Origin: SIG78 sp045635745
Lineage (GTDB): Bacteria; Verrucomicrobiota; Lentisphaeria; Victivallales; Victivallaceae
Length of the DNA: 39,098 bases
Direction of reading: 5' to 3'
Assembly (NCBI GenBank): GCA_045635745.1
Contig: JAZTWG010000036.1
Span: 1 to 39,098 of the forward strand
Shown: piece by piece, positions 6,207 to 15,989 of the stretch
Layout: the number at the start of each line of letters is the position of its first letter
Numbering within the stretch: the first letter of the stretch is position 1
The notes under the pieces: model-generated
Seen by the model: the letters and a program-made list of their open reading frames with translations, nothing else
The model's database searches: none
What the model was told of the DNA's origin: nothing
Translations under genes and position numbers: made by a program

Positions 6207-9200
6207 ATGAGATCCAACCTGAAAATTCAGTCCATCCGCAAGATGCTCGGAGTGGGGCTGATGTTCGCCTGTCCGCTGGCGGTTTTTGCCCAGGATAGCG
6301 ACTTTATGAACTTAAAGCATTGGAGCAGTACCCGTGGCAGAGCCCAAAGACCTCCCACAGTAAGTGCCGCCAAAACTCCGGATGGCAAATCTGCGGTGGA
6401 AGCCAAAGTAAATTTGCAGGGCACCACCCAGGGGCTGCTCCTGACTTTGCCGGAAGTTGTTGACCTTTCTGATATAGAAACCATTACTTTCAGATTCAGA
6501 CAGAATGGATATGCCAAACCCGGCAGCGGCAGTCTTACTGTACGTTACGATAAAAAAAATGGCTTCCGGACCCACTTCAAATACGGTGCCCCTGACCAAT
6601 GGGTCAAAGTTATGATACGGCTTGATTGGGAAAAACTCCACCCGAATGTCAAAAATGAGACTATTGCCCGCCCCGGCAATGCCGCAACTGTGCAATTCAA
6701 TCTGTACAGCCACCTGGATAAGCCCGGCGAAAGCATTGCTGTGGCCGATCTGAAATTCAACAAACGCAGCACCTCGACCGCCATCGGACCGGTAAAGGCA
6801 GAAAAATATTTTTACCGCAACCGTCCCACTTCCGGCGATGCTTCCGGCACTTTATTGACCGATGGAAAACTCAAGAAGAACGAACAGGTCGCTTACAAAG
6901 AATATTCTGATAATCCGGATGTTGTGTTTGATTTAGGCAATATCAAGCTGGTGCAGGATATCTCTGTAGGTGCAGTGGCTGTTCCCAATGTCAATATTGA
7001 CGCTGTGGATATATACACCAGCGAAGATGGCGAAAAATTCCAACTGGCAAAACACATTGCCAATCCTACCAGCGGCGGTAAAGAAGCCAGCTACACCATT
7101 GATGCCAAAAATCTGAATCTGGTCAGCAGATATATCCGTCTGGTCTTTGACCGCAACCGCATTGACCAGGTCATAAGATTCGGCGAAGTAGCCTTTACCG
7201 GACGCGATGCAAACAATGAAGATATCAGAAAATCCCGGCTTGCCAAATATGATCTCGGCCCGGATATGCCGAAAGTGACCGATAAAGATTATCTGATCAT
7301 AAAGCAGGGCAATAACTCTTTTGCAGTCTGCCGCAAAAACGGCGTGGTGCGTGATGTCATACACAACGGCAGCAAGATCGCCGAACGCATCGTCCGCGAT
7401 ACAGAACTCTTTGACGGCAAAAAAAGCATCAAAGTTGACGGCTTCCGGAATGTCGTTTCTGCTATCCGTCAGGAAGGAAGCGGTGTCGTCATTGACTATA
7501 CTGTTCCAGGTCTGGATAAGCTAAAATTTCAAATGTCCTGTAAATTTGATACAGACGGCACCTTGATTTCGACTTTCCAAGGCACATCCAATATAACCGA
7601 ACGCCGTTACCTTTTCAGCCCGTTGCGGGTGCTGCTGCCGCAGAAGTTCCGTGCCGGCGGCCGCTACGAAACCTGGGGTTCCGGGCACTATCTTATTCAC
7701 CGCAACGCCGATGAGCTGACCACCGCAATGCCGGTGGATGCCTGTTCGGTAATGAGTTTTGAAGCCCCCCAAGCTAATATGACCATGCTTCATCACAGAA
7801 TACGCTACAACGGCCGTTTCACCCACATCGGGGTCGGCGCGGCAACCAGTTCGAGCAGCGTACCCAAAAATACGGTTATGCTGCCCAACGGCTGGCAAAT
7901 CGGCGACGGTATCTTCCTTTTGGATAAACCCGGCAAAAAAGTCAGTGTCGAAAGCCGTCTTACCATTGCCAAAGGCACGCTGGTCGAGGCGTTTGATGCC
8001 TATCTGAAAATTCCGGAAGTAGCTGCCTTCCGCGGCAGGATCAAGCGTGCTCCGTGGCTGCGGGATTTCCGTATGCGGGTAACGCAAGGTATGCAAGGTC
8101 TTTATGGTGATATACTTGAAAAACGTATGACCATGTTCAATTCGCTTATCCGCGAAGGCGATATGACCTGTATTCTGGTTGATCATAACTGGCCCTGGGG
8201 AGATTATCCCAGCGGCGGCAGGCTCATCAGCTCCAATGGCGGGTATATGTCGATCGAACAGTATCTGGCACGCAATGAGCAGATCCGGAAAAAAAATCCG
8301 CGAGTCAAATTTCTCAACTATACCTGGCTTTCCAGCGTGTCAGCATTCAGTAATGTTTACCGGAATCACCCTGACTGGTTTATGGATAAGGATGCTTCCG
8401 GCAAAATAATCAGTTATTTCGGTTCTGCACACCCCAATTACTACCGTCTGGTCGGTATGCCGGAATCGGCAAATTATATCTTGAAAACCATTCCTGAATT
8501 CATTCGTGCCACCAAAACTGACGGCTGGTATCTGGATGGCGGCGGTTCTCCGGGCTGTCTTGATTTGTTCAATATGCGTATGGATGAACCGGATGCCTGG
8601 CAGATCATTACCGAAAAGATGCGTGAACGCCTGCAAAAGGAAAATCCTGACTACCATGTGGCATTCAACAATCCGGAAAACCCCATGGCCGACAGCGGTA
8701 TCCTTGAAAGCCATTCCGGTGCTCTGACTGCCCATTGGCCCGATGGTGCCAGCTGGATGTATAAATTCAAGCTCTGGCAGCGTAACGACCCCTGGTATGC
8801 ACCCCTTTATATATACTGGAATCCCCGTGTGGAAAGAGCGATCCTTCAGTATATGGTAGGGACCGGTCTGGTTCCGGCAGTTGTTGATAATGTCCCCAAA
8901 TTGGTGCCTTATCTTTCGGCACAGCACCAGAGCCGTCTCATTCGTCTGGTCAATGCCAATGTATCTCCCAACTACCGTTTTACCCCCGGTGAAAGCTTGG
9001 AGCTTATGCCGCTGACCTTCGGTGATACCGGCTGGATATTTATGAAATCCAATCTGGATAAACCGCAGACCCGCACCGTCTCTTTCGAGCCGGAAGCTCT
9101 GGGGCTCAAAAAAGGCCAGCCGGTCTACGCCTGGTGCATCTCCATGCTTTATCCCCTGTCGAAGCACGCAAACCGCGGAGAACCTGAACGGGAAGATGAC

Positions 9201-11216
9201 TACCGCACCTACCGCTGGGACAGCGATTTTATTGCCCGGTGCATCTATCTTGGCCGTACCGGCATGGCCAAGCGGCTTGAAAAAACTTTCAAATTCAATC
9301 CCCGTGAACTGAAACTCTGGATGGTTACTCAGGCTCCGGCACTGGTTTACAGCATAGACTCCATGCGTACCCAGCTGTGGATCTCCAATACTATGGGGGT
9401 CAAGCTTGCCGGTTCCATGAATGACAAAGAATCTTCGATCAAGGTGTCTTCTACCCGCAAGACCGCCGAAATTCTGGTGATGGTTCCCAAGGGGAGCAAG
9501 GCTGTTGCTGTACAGGTCAATGGCAAGGATACGCCGTTTGAACCGTACTTCGCTGCCGGAACTGGTTTTGTACTGGTAGCGGTGCCCAAAGGCGAAAGTC
9601 TTGTTAATGTAAAATACGCTCCTGTAAAATCCATTGACGGAAAAGTCACTTTGACTGTCAAGCCGCAAAAGGGTAAACTGCTGGTAACTTCCAGCAGCAC
9701 CGGCGTACCGGCAGATTCACGAATAACATTGCAGATCCTGCAGCGCAATATGCCGATCTGGCGTGGTGATCTGACTGTCGGCAAACAGATTGTGAAACTG
9801 CCGCGTGGAACTACTGCCGATACCTACATCATGCAGGCCATAGACCAGTCCGGAAAAATTCTGGGCAAAACCTCTTTCCGCCTTGCTGCAGGTACTCCGG
9901 CTACTCCGAATATAAAGCTTGATGTGGCAATGCCGGTAGTCAACAGTAAGTCCCGGTTGAAAACTCCTGCTGTATATCCGCAGCGCGGACTTGAAATCAT
10001 CAGCGAAGCTTCTGTTGCCAGCAAAGACTGCGGCGAAGTGAAGGTAAATGCTGAAAAGTCTGCTGTCAGTATTACCACTCCTCCGGTGGAGGCCTCTCCC
10101 TTCAATACTCTCGGCGGAGCTTTGGAAATCAAGACCAAACGCTATCTGAAAGTGCGTTTCAAAGGCAACTTCCATAAATTAAACGGGCGCAGCAATATGA
10201 ATCCGCAAAGACTGCTTAATGCTGCTGCTGCCAGTGTAAACTCATTTTTCGGTTTAACTCTGGATTTCGGTACTGCCAACGGATACTCATACCGTACTCT
10301 GGCCGGCTGTGGTTATGCAATGCCCAAACGCATTTCCAATGAACCTGCCAACTGGGGTACCGGAAAAAATGCGGATATGCTTGTCAACATTTCTTCGTTC
10401 GGTGTCAGCACTCAGCCCACCGAAGAATTGTGGCTGGATCTGGCGGCGTTGGGAGCTCCTGCCAACTGGGATGGCAGACTCTGGCTGGGAGCCTTCTGGC
10501 ATAATGCCACCCCCGCCCGGACTTGGCAAATGGAAATATTGGAAAGTTGTGATAAGCTGCCCGCCGGTGTTTCTGCCGCTACGCCCTGGGTCATCAGAGG
10601 CAATGCACAGATAAAGCAAACAATGATCACCCCACCGATGGTCAAAACTCCGCCGGTCATTGACGGCAATGGTAAAGACGCGGTGTGGAAAAAAGCTCCT
10701 GCTGTTGAAAATTTCACGGTGTTGAAACACCCGCTGACGAAATCAACAGTCCCCACCAAAGTACGCTTTGTCCGCGACAGTAAAAATCTCTATATCCTCG
10801 CCGAGCTGGCATCGCCCAATAACGATGGCTTTTCCGTCCGTCCGGGGTTGATGGTCGAAAAGCAGGATTCCATTGAATTCTACTTCCGTCATACCGACAG
10901 CGAAAGAGCATTTGTGCAGTATATTTTCGGAGCTCTCCCCCAGTGTTATGCCCAGTATAACTCACATCACCGTAAAGAAGGCGGTGCCGGTGCCAAGATC
11001 CGTGAGCTTGCCCCGCCGGAATTCAAAACGTCAGTTACTTCAACGACGATGACTATTGAAGCGGCGATCCCGTTGGCGGAACTCGGCAACCCCACTGGAT
11101 CTACGGCGTTCAATATTGCAAGAAACTCCTCTGAAAAGAACGGCAGCAGAAAGTATTATACGCTTGCCCCCGGAGATTTATTTTACAATTTGAAATGGTA
11201 TAAACTTGTTTGGTAA
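6207..11216 (+). CDS. Giant exported glycoside hydrolase-like protein with discoidin and CBM9-like modules
   Basis: 1669 residues with an export signal (KMLGVGLMFACPLAVFA, cleavage near residue 28). Modules in order: an N-terminal beta-rich region (about 30-195); an F5/8 type C (discoidin)-like domain (about 205-335, ending RYIRLVFD...FGEVAFTG); a beta region (about 350-610); a TIM-barrel-like catalytic domain (about 625-960) with ILVDHNWPWGDYPSG near residue 659 and TDGWYLDGGGS with D772 and D777, a pattern typical of retaining alpha-galactosidase-like clans; beta-sandwich spacers; and a C-terminal CBM9-like domain (about 1475-1669, TPPVIDGNGKDAVWKKAP). It should cleave and bind an extracellular or periplasmic polysaccharide; neither the GH family nor the substrate can be fixed by eye. 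Start at 6207 is supported by AAGGAA upstream. It lies between the prepilin and GH42 genes and ends 13 bases before the latter. Confidence 0.82.
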   Translation: MRSNLKIQSIRKMLGVGLMFACPLAVFAQDSDFMNLKHWSSTRGRAQRPPTVSAAKTPDGKSAVEAKVNLQGTTQGLLLTLPEVVDLSDIETITFRFRQNGYAKPGSGSLTVRYDKKNGFRTHFKYGAPDQWVKVMIRLDWEKLHPNVKNETIARPGNAATVQFNLYSHLDKPGESIAVADLKFNKRSTSTAIGPVKAEKYFYRNRPTSGDASGTLLTDGKLKKNEQVAYKEYSDNPDVVFDLGNIKLVQDISVGAVAVPNVNIDAVDIYTSEDGEKFQLAKHIANPTSGGKEASYTIDAKNLNLVSRYIRLVFDRNRIDQVIRFGEVAFTGRDANNEDIRKSRLAKYDLGPDMPKVTDKDYLIIKQGNNSFAVCRKNGVVRDVIHNGSKIAERIVRDTELFDGKKSIKVDGFRNVVSAIRQEGSGVVIDYTVPGLDKLKFQMSCKFDTDGTLISTFQGTSNITERRYLFSPLRVLLPQKFRAGGRYETWGSGHYLIHRNADELTTAMPVDACSVMSFEAPQANMTMLHHRIRYNGRFTHIGVGAATSSSSVPKNTVMLPNGWQIGDGIFLLDKPGKKVSVESRLTIAKGTLVEAFDAYLKIPEVAAFRGRIKRAPWLRDFRMRVTQGMQGLYGDILEKRMTMFNSLIREGDMTCILVDHNWPWGDYPSGGRLISSNGGYMSIEQYLARNEQIRKKNPRVKFLNYTWLSSVSAFSNVYRNHPDWFMDKDASGKIISYFGSAHPNYYRLVGMPESANYILKTIPEFIRATKTDGWYLDGGGSPGCLDLFNMRMDEPDAWQIITEKMRERLQKENPDYHVAFNNPENPMADSGILESHSGALTAHWPDGASWMYKFKLWQRNDPWYAPLYIYWNPRVERAILQYMVGTGLVPAVVDNVPKLVPYLSAQHQSRLIRLVNANVSPNYRFTPGESLELMPLTFGDTGWIFMKSNLDKPQTRTVSFEPEALGLKKGQPVYAWCISMLYPLSKHANRGEPEREDDYRTYRWDSDFIARCIYLGRTGMAKRLEKTFKFNPRELKLWMVTQAPALVYSIDSMRTQLWISNTMGVKLAGSMNDKESSIKVSSTRKTAEILVMVPKGSKAVAVQVNGKDTPFEPYFAAGTGFVLVAVPKGESLVNVKYAPVKSIDGKVTLTVKPQKGKLLVTSSSTGVPADSRITLQILQRNMPIWRGDLTVGKQIVKLPRGTTADTYIMQAIDQSGKILGKTSFRLAAGTPATPNIKLDVAMPVVNSKSRLKTPAVYPQRGLEIISEASVASKDCGEVKVNAEKSAVSITTPPVEASPFNTLGGALEIKTKRYLKVRFKGNFHKLNGRSNMNPQRLLNAAAASVNSFFGLTLDFGTANGYSYRTLAGCGYAMPKRISNEPANWGTGKNADMLVNISSFGVSTQPTEELWLDLAALGAPANWDGRLWLGAFWHNATPARTWQMEILESCDKLPAGVSAATPWVIRGNAQIKQTMITPPMVKTPPVIDGNGKDAVWKKAPAVENFTVLKHPLTKSTVPTKVRFVRDSKNLYILAELASPNNDGFSVRPGLMVEKQDSIEFYFRHTDSERAFVQYIFGALPQCYAQYNSHHRKEGGAGAKIRELAPPEFKTSVTSTTMTIEAAIPLAELGNPTGSTAFNIARNSSEKNGSRKYYTLAPGDLFYNLKWYKLVW

Positions 11217-11229
11217 TGAGAAGAAAATT

Positions 11230-13362
11230 ATGACAAAAGAACAATTTGAATTTGGAATAACTTATGTTCTGAACCCCAATGACAGCGAAAAAGAGATACG
11301 GGATCATTTGCGCGATATTCGCAATATGGGCTTTACGATGATCCGCACCTTCCTCCCGTGGGACGGTGTGGAGCCAGCTGACGGCGTTTTTGATTTCGAC
11401 AAGTTCGACTGCATACACGATATCGCTGCAGAAGAGAATTTGCATATCCTTGAGTCGTTCAGCATCTACCCGCCCTGCTGGCTGCGGGAAAAGCTCTACA
11501 AAGAGTATAACTACGAGCAGACCGGCCGCTTCCCCTGTCTGGACTTGCCGCTGCTCCGGGAACACGCCGAACGCTATATCGGCACCATTGTTGAACGCTA
11601 CAAAAATCATCCGGCGCTCTACCAGTGGAGTGTCTGGAACGAACCGGCAAAGAGTCCATGCTTCTGCAAATACACCATCCAATCTTTCGGCGAATGGCTG
11701 CGCCGCCGCTATCCGTCAAAGGAAGATGTGAATAATGCGTGGTATGCCGAACAGAACATTTTCTGTGCTCATAATCTGCCGGATGATTTTGAAAATTACA
11801 ATGCTTCTGAAATAAAGCGGATTCTGGCGCCGGCCAACAAACGCAGAAATACACCGCTGTTGTTCGATTACAACCGCTTTCTGATGGATAATCTCAATGA
11901 AAATATTGCGTTTGTTACCAATATCATCAAGAGGCTGGACCCCAAACACCCGACTCAATGCCATACTACCCGTCCGATTTTCAATGGAGTTGCCTGTGCC
12001 AACGATGAATACGGCATCTCGCGGATCGTCGATGCCTATGGTATTACCCTGCATTACTACCATTGTTCGCAAGTCAGTAATGCGGAACACTCACTGGCAT
12101 TTTCTTTCTGTCTGGATCGCGTCCGCGGCTGGGCAGGCGACAAGCCCTCCTGGCTTACTGAATTGCAGGCCGGCAGCAGTAATGGCATGACGCCTTCTCC
12201 GCAACGGCTGCACTCCGAGCTTTACCGTACACTTGTCCGTAAAATGTCAGGTGCGGTGCTGTGGCAGTATCACGGCTGGCGCGCCGGACAGTTTGAAGTC
12301 GGCGAATACAGTCTCGTAAATCCCAGCGATGGCGGCCCCACTGAACGCACCAAAGCAGCCGGGGAATTCGGGGCAGCTCTGGCAGCACTGTCGGATAAAG
12401 TCAGCAAGATGAGCCGCCCGGCGGTACGCTGTGCCATTATGGTCTCCACCGAAACCAATCTGATGCAGACCATCCGCAGTATGAAGCAGCGCGATGTAAA
12501 CCGCCCCACACGTTACTCGCCCGATGAACACAATCTGGCTGTTTACGGCTGCTACAAAGCACTGCGGCTCAAAAACTACCTTGTGGATTTTGTTTGCGAA
12601 CAGCAGATTCTCGAAGGCGCATTGAAAGATTATCAGGTTCTTTATATGCCGCAAGTCAGCATGATTCAGGAGCCTGTAGCCAAAGTTATTGCTGATTTTG
12701 TGCAGCAGGGCGGAGCGCTCTACGCTGACGGCAGAGCGGCTGAACTCACAGGCAATATCTTCCTTAAGGATACGATCCCCAGTTGCGGACTTGCAGAGGT
12801 TTTCGGCGCCCGCGAAACGGATTTCTATGCCTGGGAGGAAGTCGAAGAGCAGAATAACATTCTGGCAATGGATAACGGAGACCGTCTTTCCGGATATTGG
12901 CAGATGCAGCGCCTTGCGCCGGTCGGCAGCGCCAAAGTTATCGGGCGTTTTGTCGATGGCACTCCGGCTGTTATCACCAATGAGTTCGGCAAGGGCCGCA
13001 CCATGTTGGTGGGAACTGCGCTCTGCCGGAAAAACTATTTTGAGTCCGAACCGGCAGCCATGCAGCTGCTGGCGGATTTTGCCGGAACAGAAGAGTCACC
13101 GATCCGGCTGGTTTCGCCGGCCGGTGGAATTGAGCTGGATTACGCGGTATCGGATGATGAAGTTTTCATCGTCCTGACCAACCATACCGGAAAAGAGTGC
13201 GATTTTGTGCTTGAAAGTCAGTGGAACTTTGCCGACCTGACCATACCGGTACAAGCCAACACCAACTGCACAGCAACCCTTGCTTCCGAAGGAAAAAACA
13301 TCACCGGACATCTGGGTGCAAGAAGTTGGAATACGCTGGCTATGCTGGTACATAAGATGTGA
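11230..13362 (+). CDS. GH42 beta-galactosidase
   Basis: 710-residue cytoplasmic-looking (no signal peptide) family 42 glycoside hydrolase. The TIM barrel begins FGITYVLNPNDSEKEIRDHL; the acid/base glutamate is E138 in VWNEPAKSP and the nucleophile E311 in WLTELQAGSSNG. A trimerisation/glutamine-amidotransferase-like domain (about residues 400-620, YMPQVSMIQEPVAKVIADFV, QQGGALYADGR) and a C-terminal beta domain follow, as usual for GH42. C103, C144 and C146 sit where GH42 enzymes often have a structural zinc cluster; the fourth cysteine is not evident. The ATG at 11230 is chosen (13 bases after the stop of the exported enzyme, with GAGAAG upstream); an upstream TTG at 11206 would overlap that gene. 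Probably takes in oligosaccharides released by the neighbouring exported hydrolase; beta-galactosidase is the family default, not proof. Confidence 0.9.
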   Translation: MTKEQFEFGITYVLNPNDSEKEIRDHLRDIRNMGFTMIRTFLPWDGVEPADGVFDFDKFDCIHDIAAEENLHILESFSIYPPCWLREKLYKEYNYEQTGRFPCLDLPLLREHAERYIGTIVERYKNHPALYQWSVWNEPAKSPCFCKYTIQSFGEWLRRRYPSKEDVNNAWYAEQNIFCAHNLPDDFENYNASEIKRILAPANKRRNTPLLFDYNRFLMDNLNENIAFVTNIIKRLDPKHPTQCHTTRPIFNGVACANDEYGISRIVDAYGITLHYYHCSQVSNAEHSLAFSFCLDRVRGWAGDKPSWLTELQAGSSNGMTPSPQRLHSELYRTLVRKMSGAVLWQYHGWRAGQFEVGEYSLVNPSDGGPTERTKAAGEFGAALAALSDKVSKMSRPAVRCAIMVSTETNLMQTIRSMKQRDVNRPTRYSPDEHNLAVYGCYKALRLKNYLVDFVCEQQILEGALKDYQVLYMPQVSMIQEPVAKVIADFVQQGGALYADGRAAELTGNIFLKDTIPSCGLAEVFGARETDFYAWEEVEEQNNILAMDNGDRLSGYWQMQRLAPVGSAKVIGRFVDGTPAVITNEFGKGRTMLVGTALCRKNYFESEPAAMQLLADFAGTEESPIRLVSPAGGIELDYAVSDDEVFIVLTNHTGKECDFVLESQWNFADLTIPVQANTNCTATLASEGKNITGHLGARSWNTLAMLVHKM

Positions 13363-13382
13363 TATGTCAGTTTTTTGCGTCG

Positions 13383-13410
13383 AAGCGGGGAGTTTTCCCC
13401 CCGCTTTTTT
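13383..13410 (+). terminator. Rho-independent terminator after GH42 gene
   Basis: AAGCGGGG (13383-13390) pairs with CCCCGCTT (13399-13406) and is followed by a T-run. It lies 20 bases past the GH42 stop and closes the carbohydrate locus. Confidence 0.9.
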
Positions 13411-13444
13411 AACATCATGATAATGTAACAATAGCAGGTCTTAT

Positions 13445-14563
13445 ATGAAAAAATCATTACAGTTTGTTGTCATTTATTTTATTGTGCTGTTTGCTGTTGT
13501 GCCCTGGCAGGCTCAATGCTGCACCAGCTGGATGGTTTTTTCTGACCTGACCGGAAAAAATACACATATTCTCCACAAAAACCGGGATTCGATTTCCCGG
13601 AAAATCACAGTTGCCATAAGTGCGGATAATGCCCCGCGCAAGTGGGTGGCGTTGGGCAATAACGGGCCCAACAGCGGTATGAATTCTTCCGGTCTTGCTG
13701 CGGTAATGAACAGCGGGGAAGTATGTATTGATCCACCTGTTATCAAAGGCAGAAAAACTACCGAAGGGATCATACGCGCCGTGCTCGAATCGTGCGATAA
13801 TGCCGCGCAGGCGGTCGCGGCGTTAAAGAAATTTATTGCCGAGGGCAACTATTCGCATGGCAAAAGCGGTTCGATTTTCCTTTTTATGGACCCGACAGAA
13901 GGGTTTGTTTGCGAAATCACCGCTAAAGTCTGTTCGGTTCAGCGTTATGATTCCGGTTATGCTGTGCGCGCCAGCAACTGGCGCAATCCCGGCATGATCA
14001 AATATGCCAGAAGCGACATCAAGCGTTTTCTCAAAGCCAGCGCCCGTGAATACAGCGCATTTTCCGGCTTGAACAGGATAATCGATGAACACGGAAAGAT
14101 TACTTTGCCGGAAATTTTCAGTTTGTCCCGCGACTTCCAGATGCCGGAAAAATCGCCGTTGAAACGTGCGGTTTGCGGCGAAACAACCAATTCAGCAGCA
14201 AGTTTTGAAATAGATAAGCAATACCCTGACGTGCTTTCAACGGCTTACTTTACCGTGGGGCACCCCCGGCATACGGTTTATATACCGATTCCGATTTGCG
14301 TGGAAAGAATTCCATCGGTAATGAAAAGCCGCAAGTGGTCGTCAACAGCTTTTGCGCGGCTGGATAAAATGAAACTGGCTTCTCCGTTGCCTGAAGAGTG
14401 GATAAAGTTTGAAAAGGATTCCATGGCTTTGTACGCCAAAGCCCAGGATAAAGCCCGGAAAATGTTGGCAGAAAATAAACGCGCCGAAGCTGTAAAACAC
14501 CTCAATTTTACAGCTAAAAAGATATGGCGCGATGCCGCTGCAATGTTGAAGATCCAGCAATAA
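13445..14563 (+). CDS. Exported Ntn-hydrolase (C45/choloylglycine hydrolase-like)
   Basis: 372 residues. A signal peptide (KKSLQFVVIYFIVLFAVVPW) ends right before C25-C26-TSWMVFSDLTGKNTHILHKNRD. A cysteine exposed at the mature N-terminus followed by a KNRD motif is the hallmark of N-terminal-nucleophile amidases of the acyltransferase/C45 and choloylglycine-hydrolase superfamily, with GPNSGMNSSGLAAVMN as the second conserved strand. The mature nucleophile would be C26 (or C25), activated by leader removal. The C-terminus is an amphipathic helix rich in Lys and Ala. Substrate unknown: amide-linked acyl amino acids, dipeptides or bile salts are all possible. Stands alone, between two terminator/convergent boundaries; the convergent transporter gene ends 41 bases downstream. 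Confidence 0.75.
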   Translation: MKKSLQFVVIYFIVLFAVVPWQAQCCTSWMVFSDLTGKNTHILHKNRDSISRKITVAISADNAPRKWVALGNNGPNSGMNSSGLAAVMNSGEVCIDPPVIKGRKTTEGIIRAVLESCDNAAQAVAALKKFIAEGNYSHGKSGSIFLFMDPTEGFVCEITAKVCSVQRYDSGYAVRASNWRNPGMIKYARSDIKRFLKASAREYSAFSGLNRIIDEHGKITLPEIFSLSRDFQMPEKSPLKRAVCGETTNSAASFEIDKQYPDVLSTAYFTVGHPRHTVYIPIPICVERIPSVMKSRKWSSTAFARLDKMKLASPLPEEWIKFEKDSMALYAKAQDKARKMLAENKRAEAVKHLNFTAKKIWRDAAAMLKIQQ

Positions 14564-14604
14564 ATCTGTTTTTGCTGTATGGGTGAAATAGAGTTGGCTG
14601 CGGC

Positions 14605-15513
14605 CTAATTTTTCAGGCTCATAAGGATCACTCCGATAATACAGAGCACAAAAGCAATGCGGCTTGCCCAGGTTAATTTTTCCCGCAGACAGATTATACT
14701 GTAAAGAGTGAAAAATATCAAACACGATGCGCTTATAAGCGGCATGGCAACCGCGCCGAAACCGACTTTGGCAAGCATATTCATACCGTAATACTGCACA
14801 AAAAAGCCATTGGTAAGATTCACCACAGCCAGCATTACAGCAATTTTCAGCAGAGCCGGGGTGAATTTGCCGGATAATTTTCTGAAGCGGAAAGGCAGAG
14901 CCAAAAGCCAGCCGCAGAAAGTCCCCACCTGCAGACAGAGTGTACGGCTTATCGTACTGACAGCATCTGCCGAATGGTAATAACTTGGCAGATTGACCAG
15001 TGTCTGATTGGTTCCGGCAACCAGAAAACCCAGCGCCGATGCCAGCAGCCAGATGCTGCGGTTGCCTTTAACTGAATTGTCGCGGGCAAAAGCAAACAGC
15101 ACCAGCGAGAGCAAAAGCATCAGCAGCCCGAGCAGCCGCCCCCAAGCAGGATTTTCCCTGAAAAACAATGTGCCGATCAGAAACGGCACCACCATGCCGG
15201 ATTGAATGATCGCCCAGGAGACGCCGTTGGGACCGTTATTCATTGCTGCCTGCATTAAAAGCATCATAAAAAAATTCAACACCCCGGCGCACCAGAAAGC
15301 GGCAAGCGACATAAAACGCACACTGCCATCCGTCGGCTGATCCGGCCGGATACATAACATGATAACCGCTGCCGTGACAATCATCAGCGATGAACAGCAT
15401 TGCACCTCTGCTATCGAGATCTTCCGTTTTGCACCGGCTCCTACAATGGCTCCGACAGCAGCCCAACCGATTCCGGCAATGATCATCAGTACAACACCGG
15501 ACAGTGCAGTCAT
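14605..15513 (-). CDS. EamA/DMT-superfamily transporter (about 10 TM)
   Basis: 302-residue integral membrane protein consisting of about ten hydrophobic segments (VVLMIIAGIGWAAVGAIVGA, FFMMLLMQAAM, LLMLLLSLVLFAFA and so on) in two halves with small basic loops, as in EamA/DMT drug and metabolite exporters. The motif IQSGMVVPFLIGTLFFRE and the second-half counterpart MPLISASCLIFFTLYSIICLRE are the typical end-of-repeat signatures. The ATG at 15513 is preferred because GGAGTG stands just upstream; an earlier TTG at 15525 would overlap that site. Substrate unknown; possible cargoes are amino acids, sugars or nucleotide metabolites. Convergent with the Ntn-hydrolase gene, no operon partner. Confidence 0.85.
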   Translation of the reverse strand: MTALSGVVLMIIAGIGWAAVGAIVGAGAKRKISIAEVQCCSSLMIVTAAVIMLCIRPDQPTDGSVRFMSLAAFWCAGVLNFFMMLLMQAAMNNGPNGVSWAIIQSGMVVPFLIGTLFFRENPAWGRLLGLLMLLLSLVLFAFARDNSVKGNRSIWLLASALGFLVAGTNQTLVNLPSYYHSADAVSTISRTLCLQVGTFCGWLLALPFRFRKLSGKFTPALLKIAVMLAVVNLTNGFFVQYYGMNMLAKVGFGAVAMPLISASCLIFFTLYSIICLREKLTWASRIAFVLCIIGVILMSLKN

Positions 15514-15989
15514 AACACACTCCAAATCAAACTGAAAACTTTTTACAGAAAAATCATATTCCGGAAATATTTTATGTCAGACTCTGTTTCCAGAGTTCAT
15601 ATCTTCAATTCAGAGAATATAAAAAATTTTTCGCAGAATATCATCGCTGGTAAGCATAAAACATCCTTGCTCCCATACCACAATTTAACTGCTTTAATAT
15701 ATCAATTGATAAAAAAAATACAAGTACAGTCTTTTAAATTTATAAAGATAGTGACAAAATAAAAAAAACGTACATGTTTATCACATATTTTCTTGATTTT
15801 GATAAAGCAATATACTTATCCGGCAGGCGAATATCTCCTCCTCCGCAACCGATGAAAGTTCTGCGGTGAAAACCTCCTGCTGTAATCACTCCGTAAAAGT
15901 CATATTCTTCTTCCGGAGCAAGCAACTGACTTTGCATTACACCGGAGGCGGGGGCATTCAGGGAAAGTTTTTTCCGGAAGGAGTGCGCA
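15514..15989. other. AT-rich intergenic region, no gene supported
   Basis: 476 bases between the transporter start and the desulfurase stop. 15540-15800 is strongly AT-rich and probably holds the transporter promoter on the minus strand. 15800-15985 has a protein-like minus-strand frame (EEYDFYGVITAGGFHRRTF near 15900) with no credible start signal; it might be a gene remnant, but I do not annotate it. Confidence 0.4.

Noticed and set aside
8340..9668. Long minus-strand frame inside the giant hydrolase gene
   Set aside because: It lies opposite the catalytic-barrel coding region and shows no family motif; codon-bias shadow.
15740..15937. Minus-strand frame with protein-like sequence between the transporter and the desulfurase
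   Set aside because: No ribosome binding site, only 65 codons, tail of hydrophobic AT-derived residues, no known family; at most a remnant.
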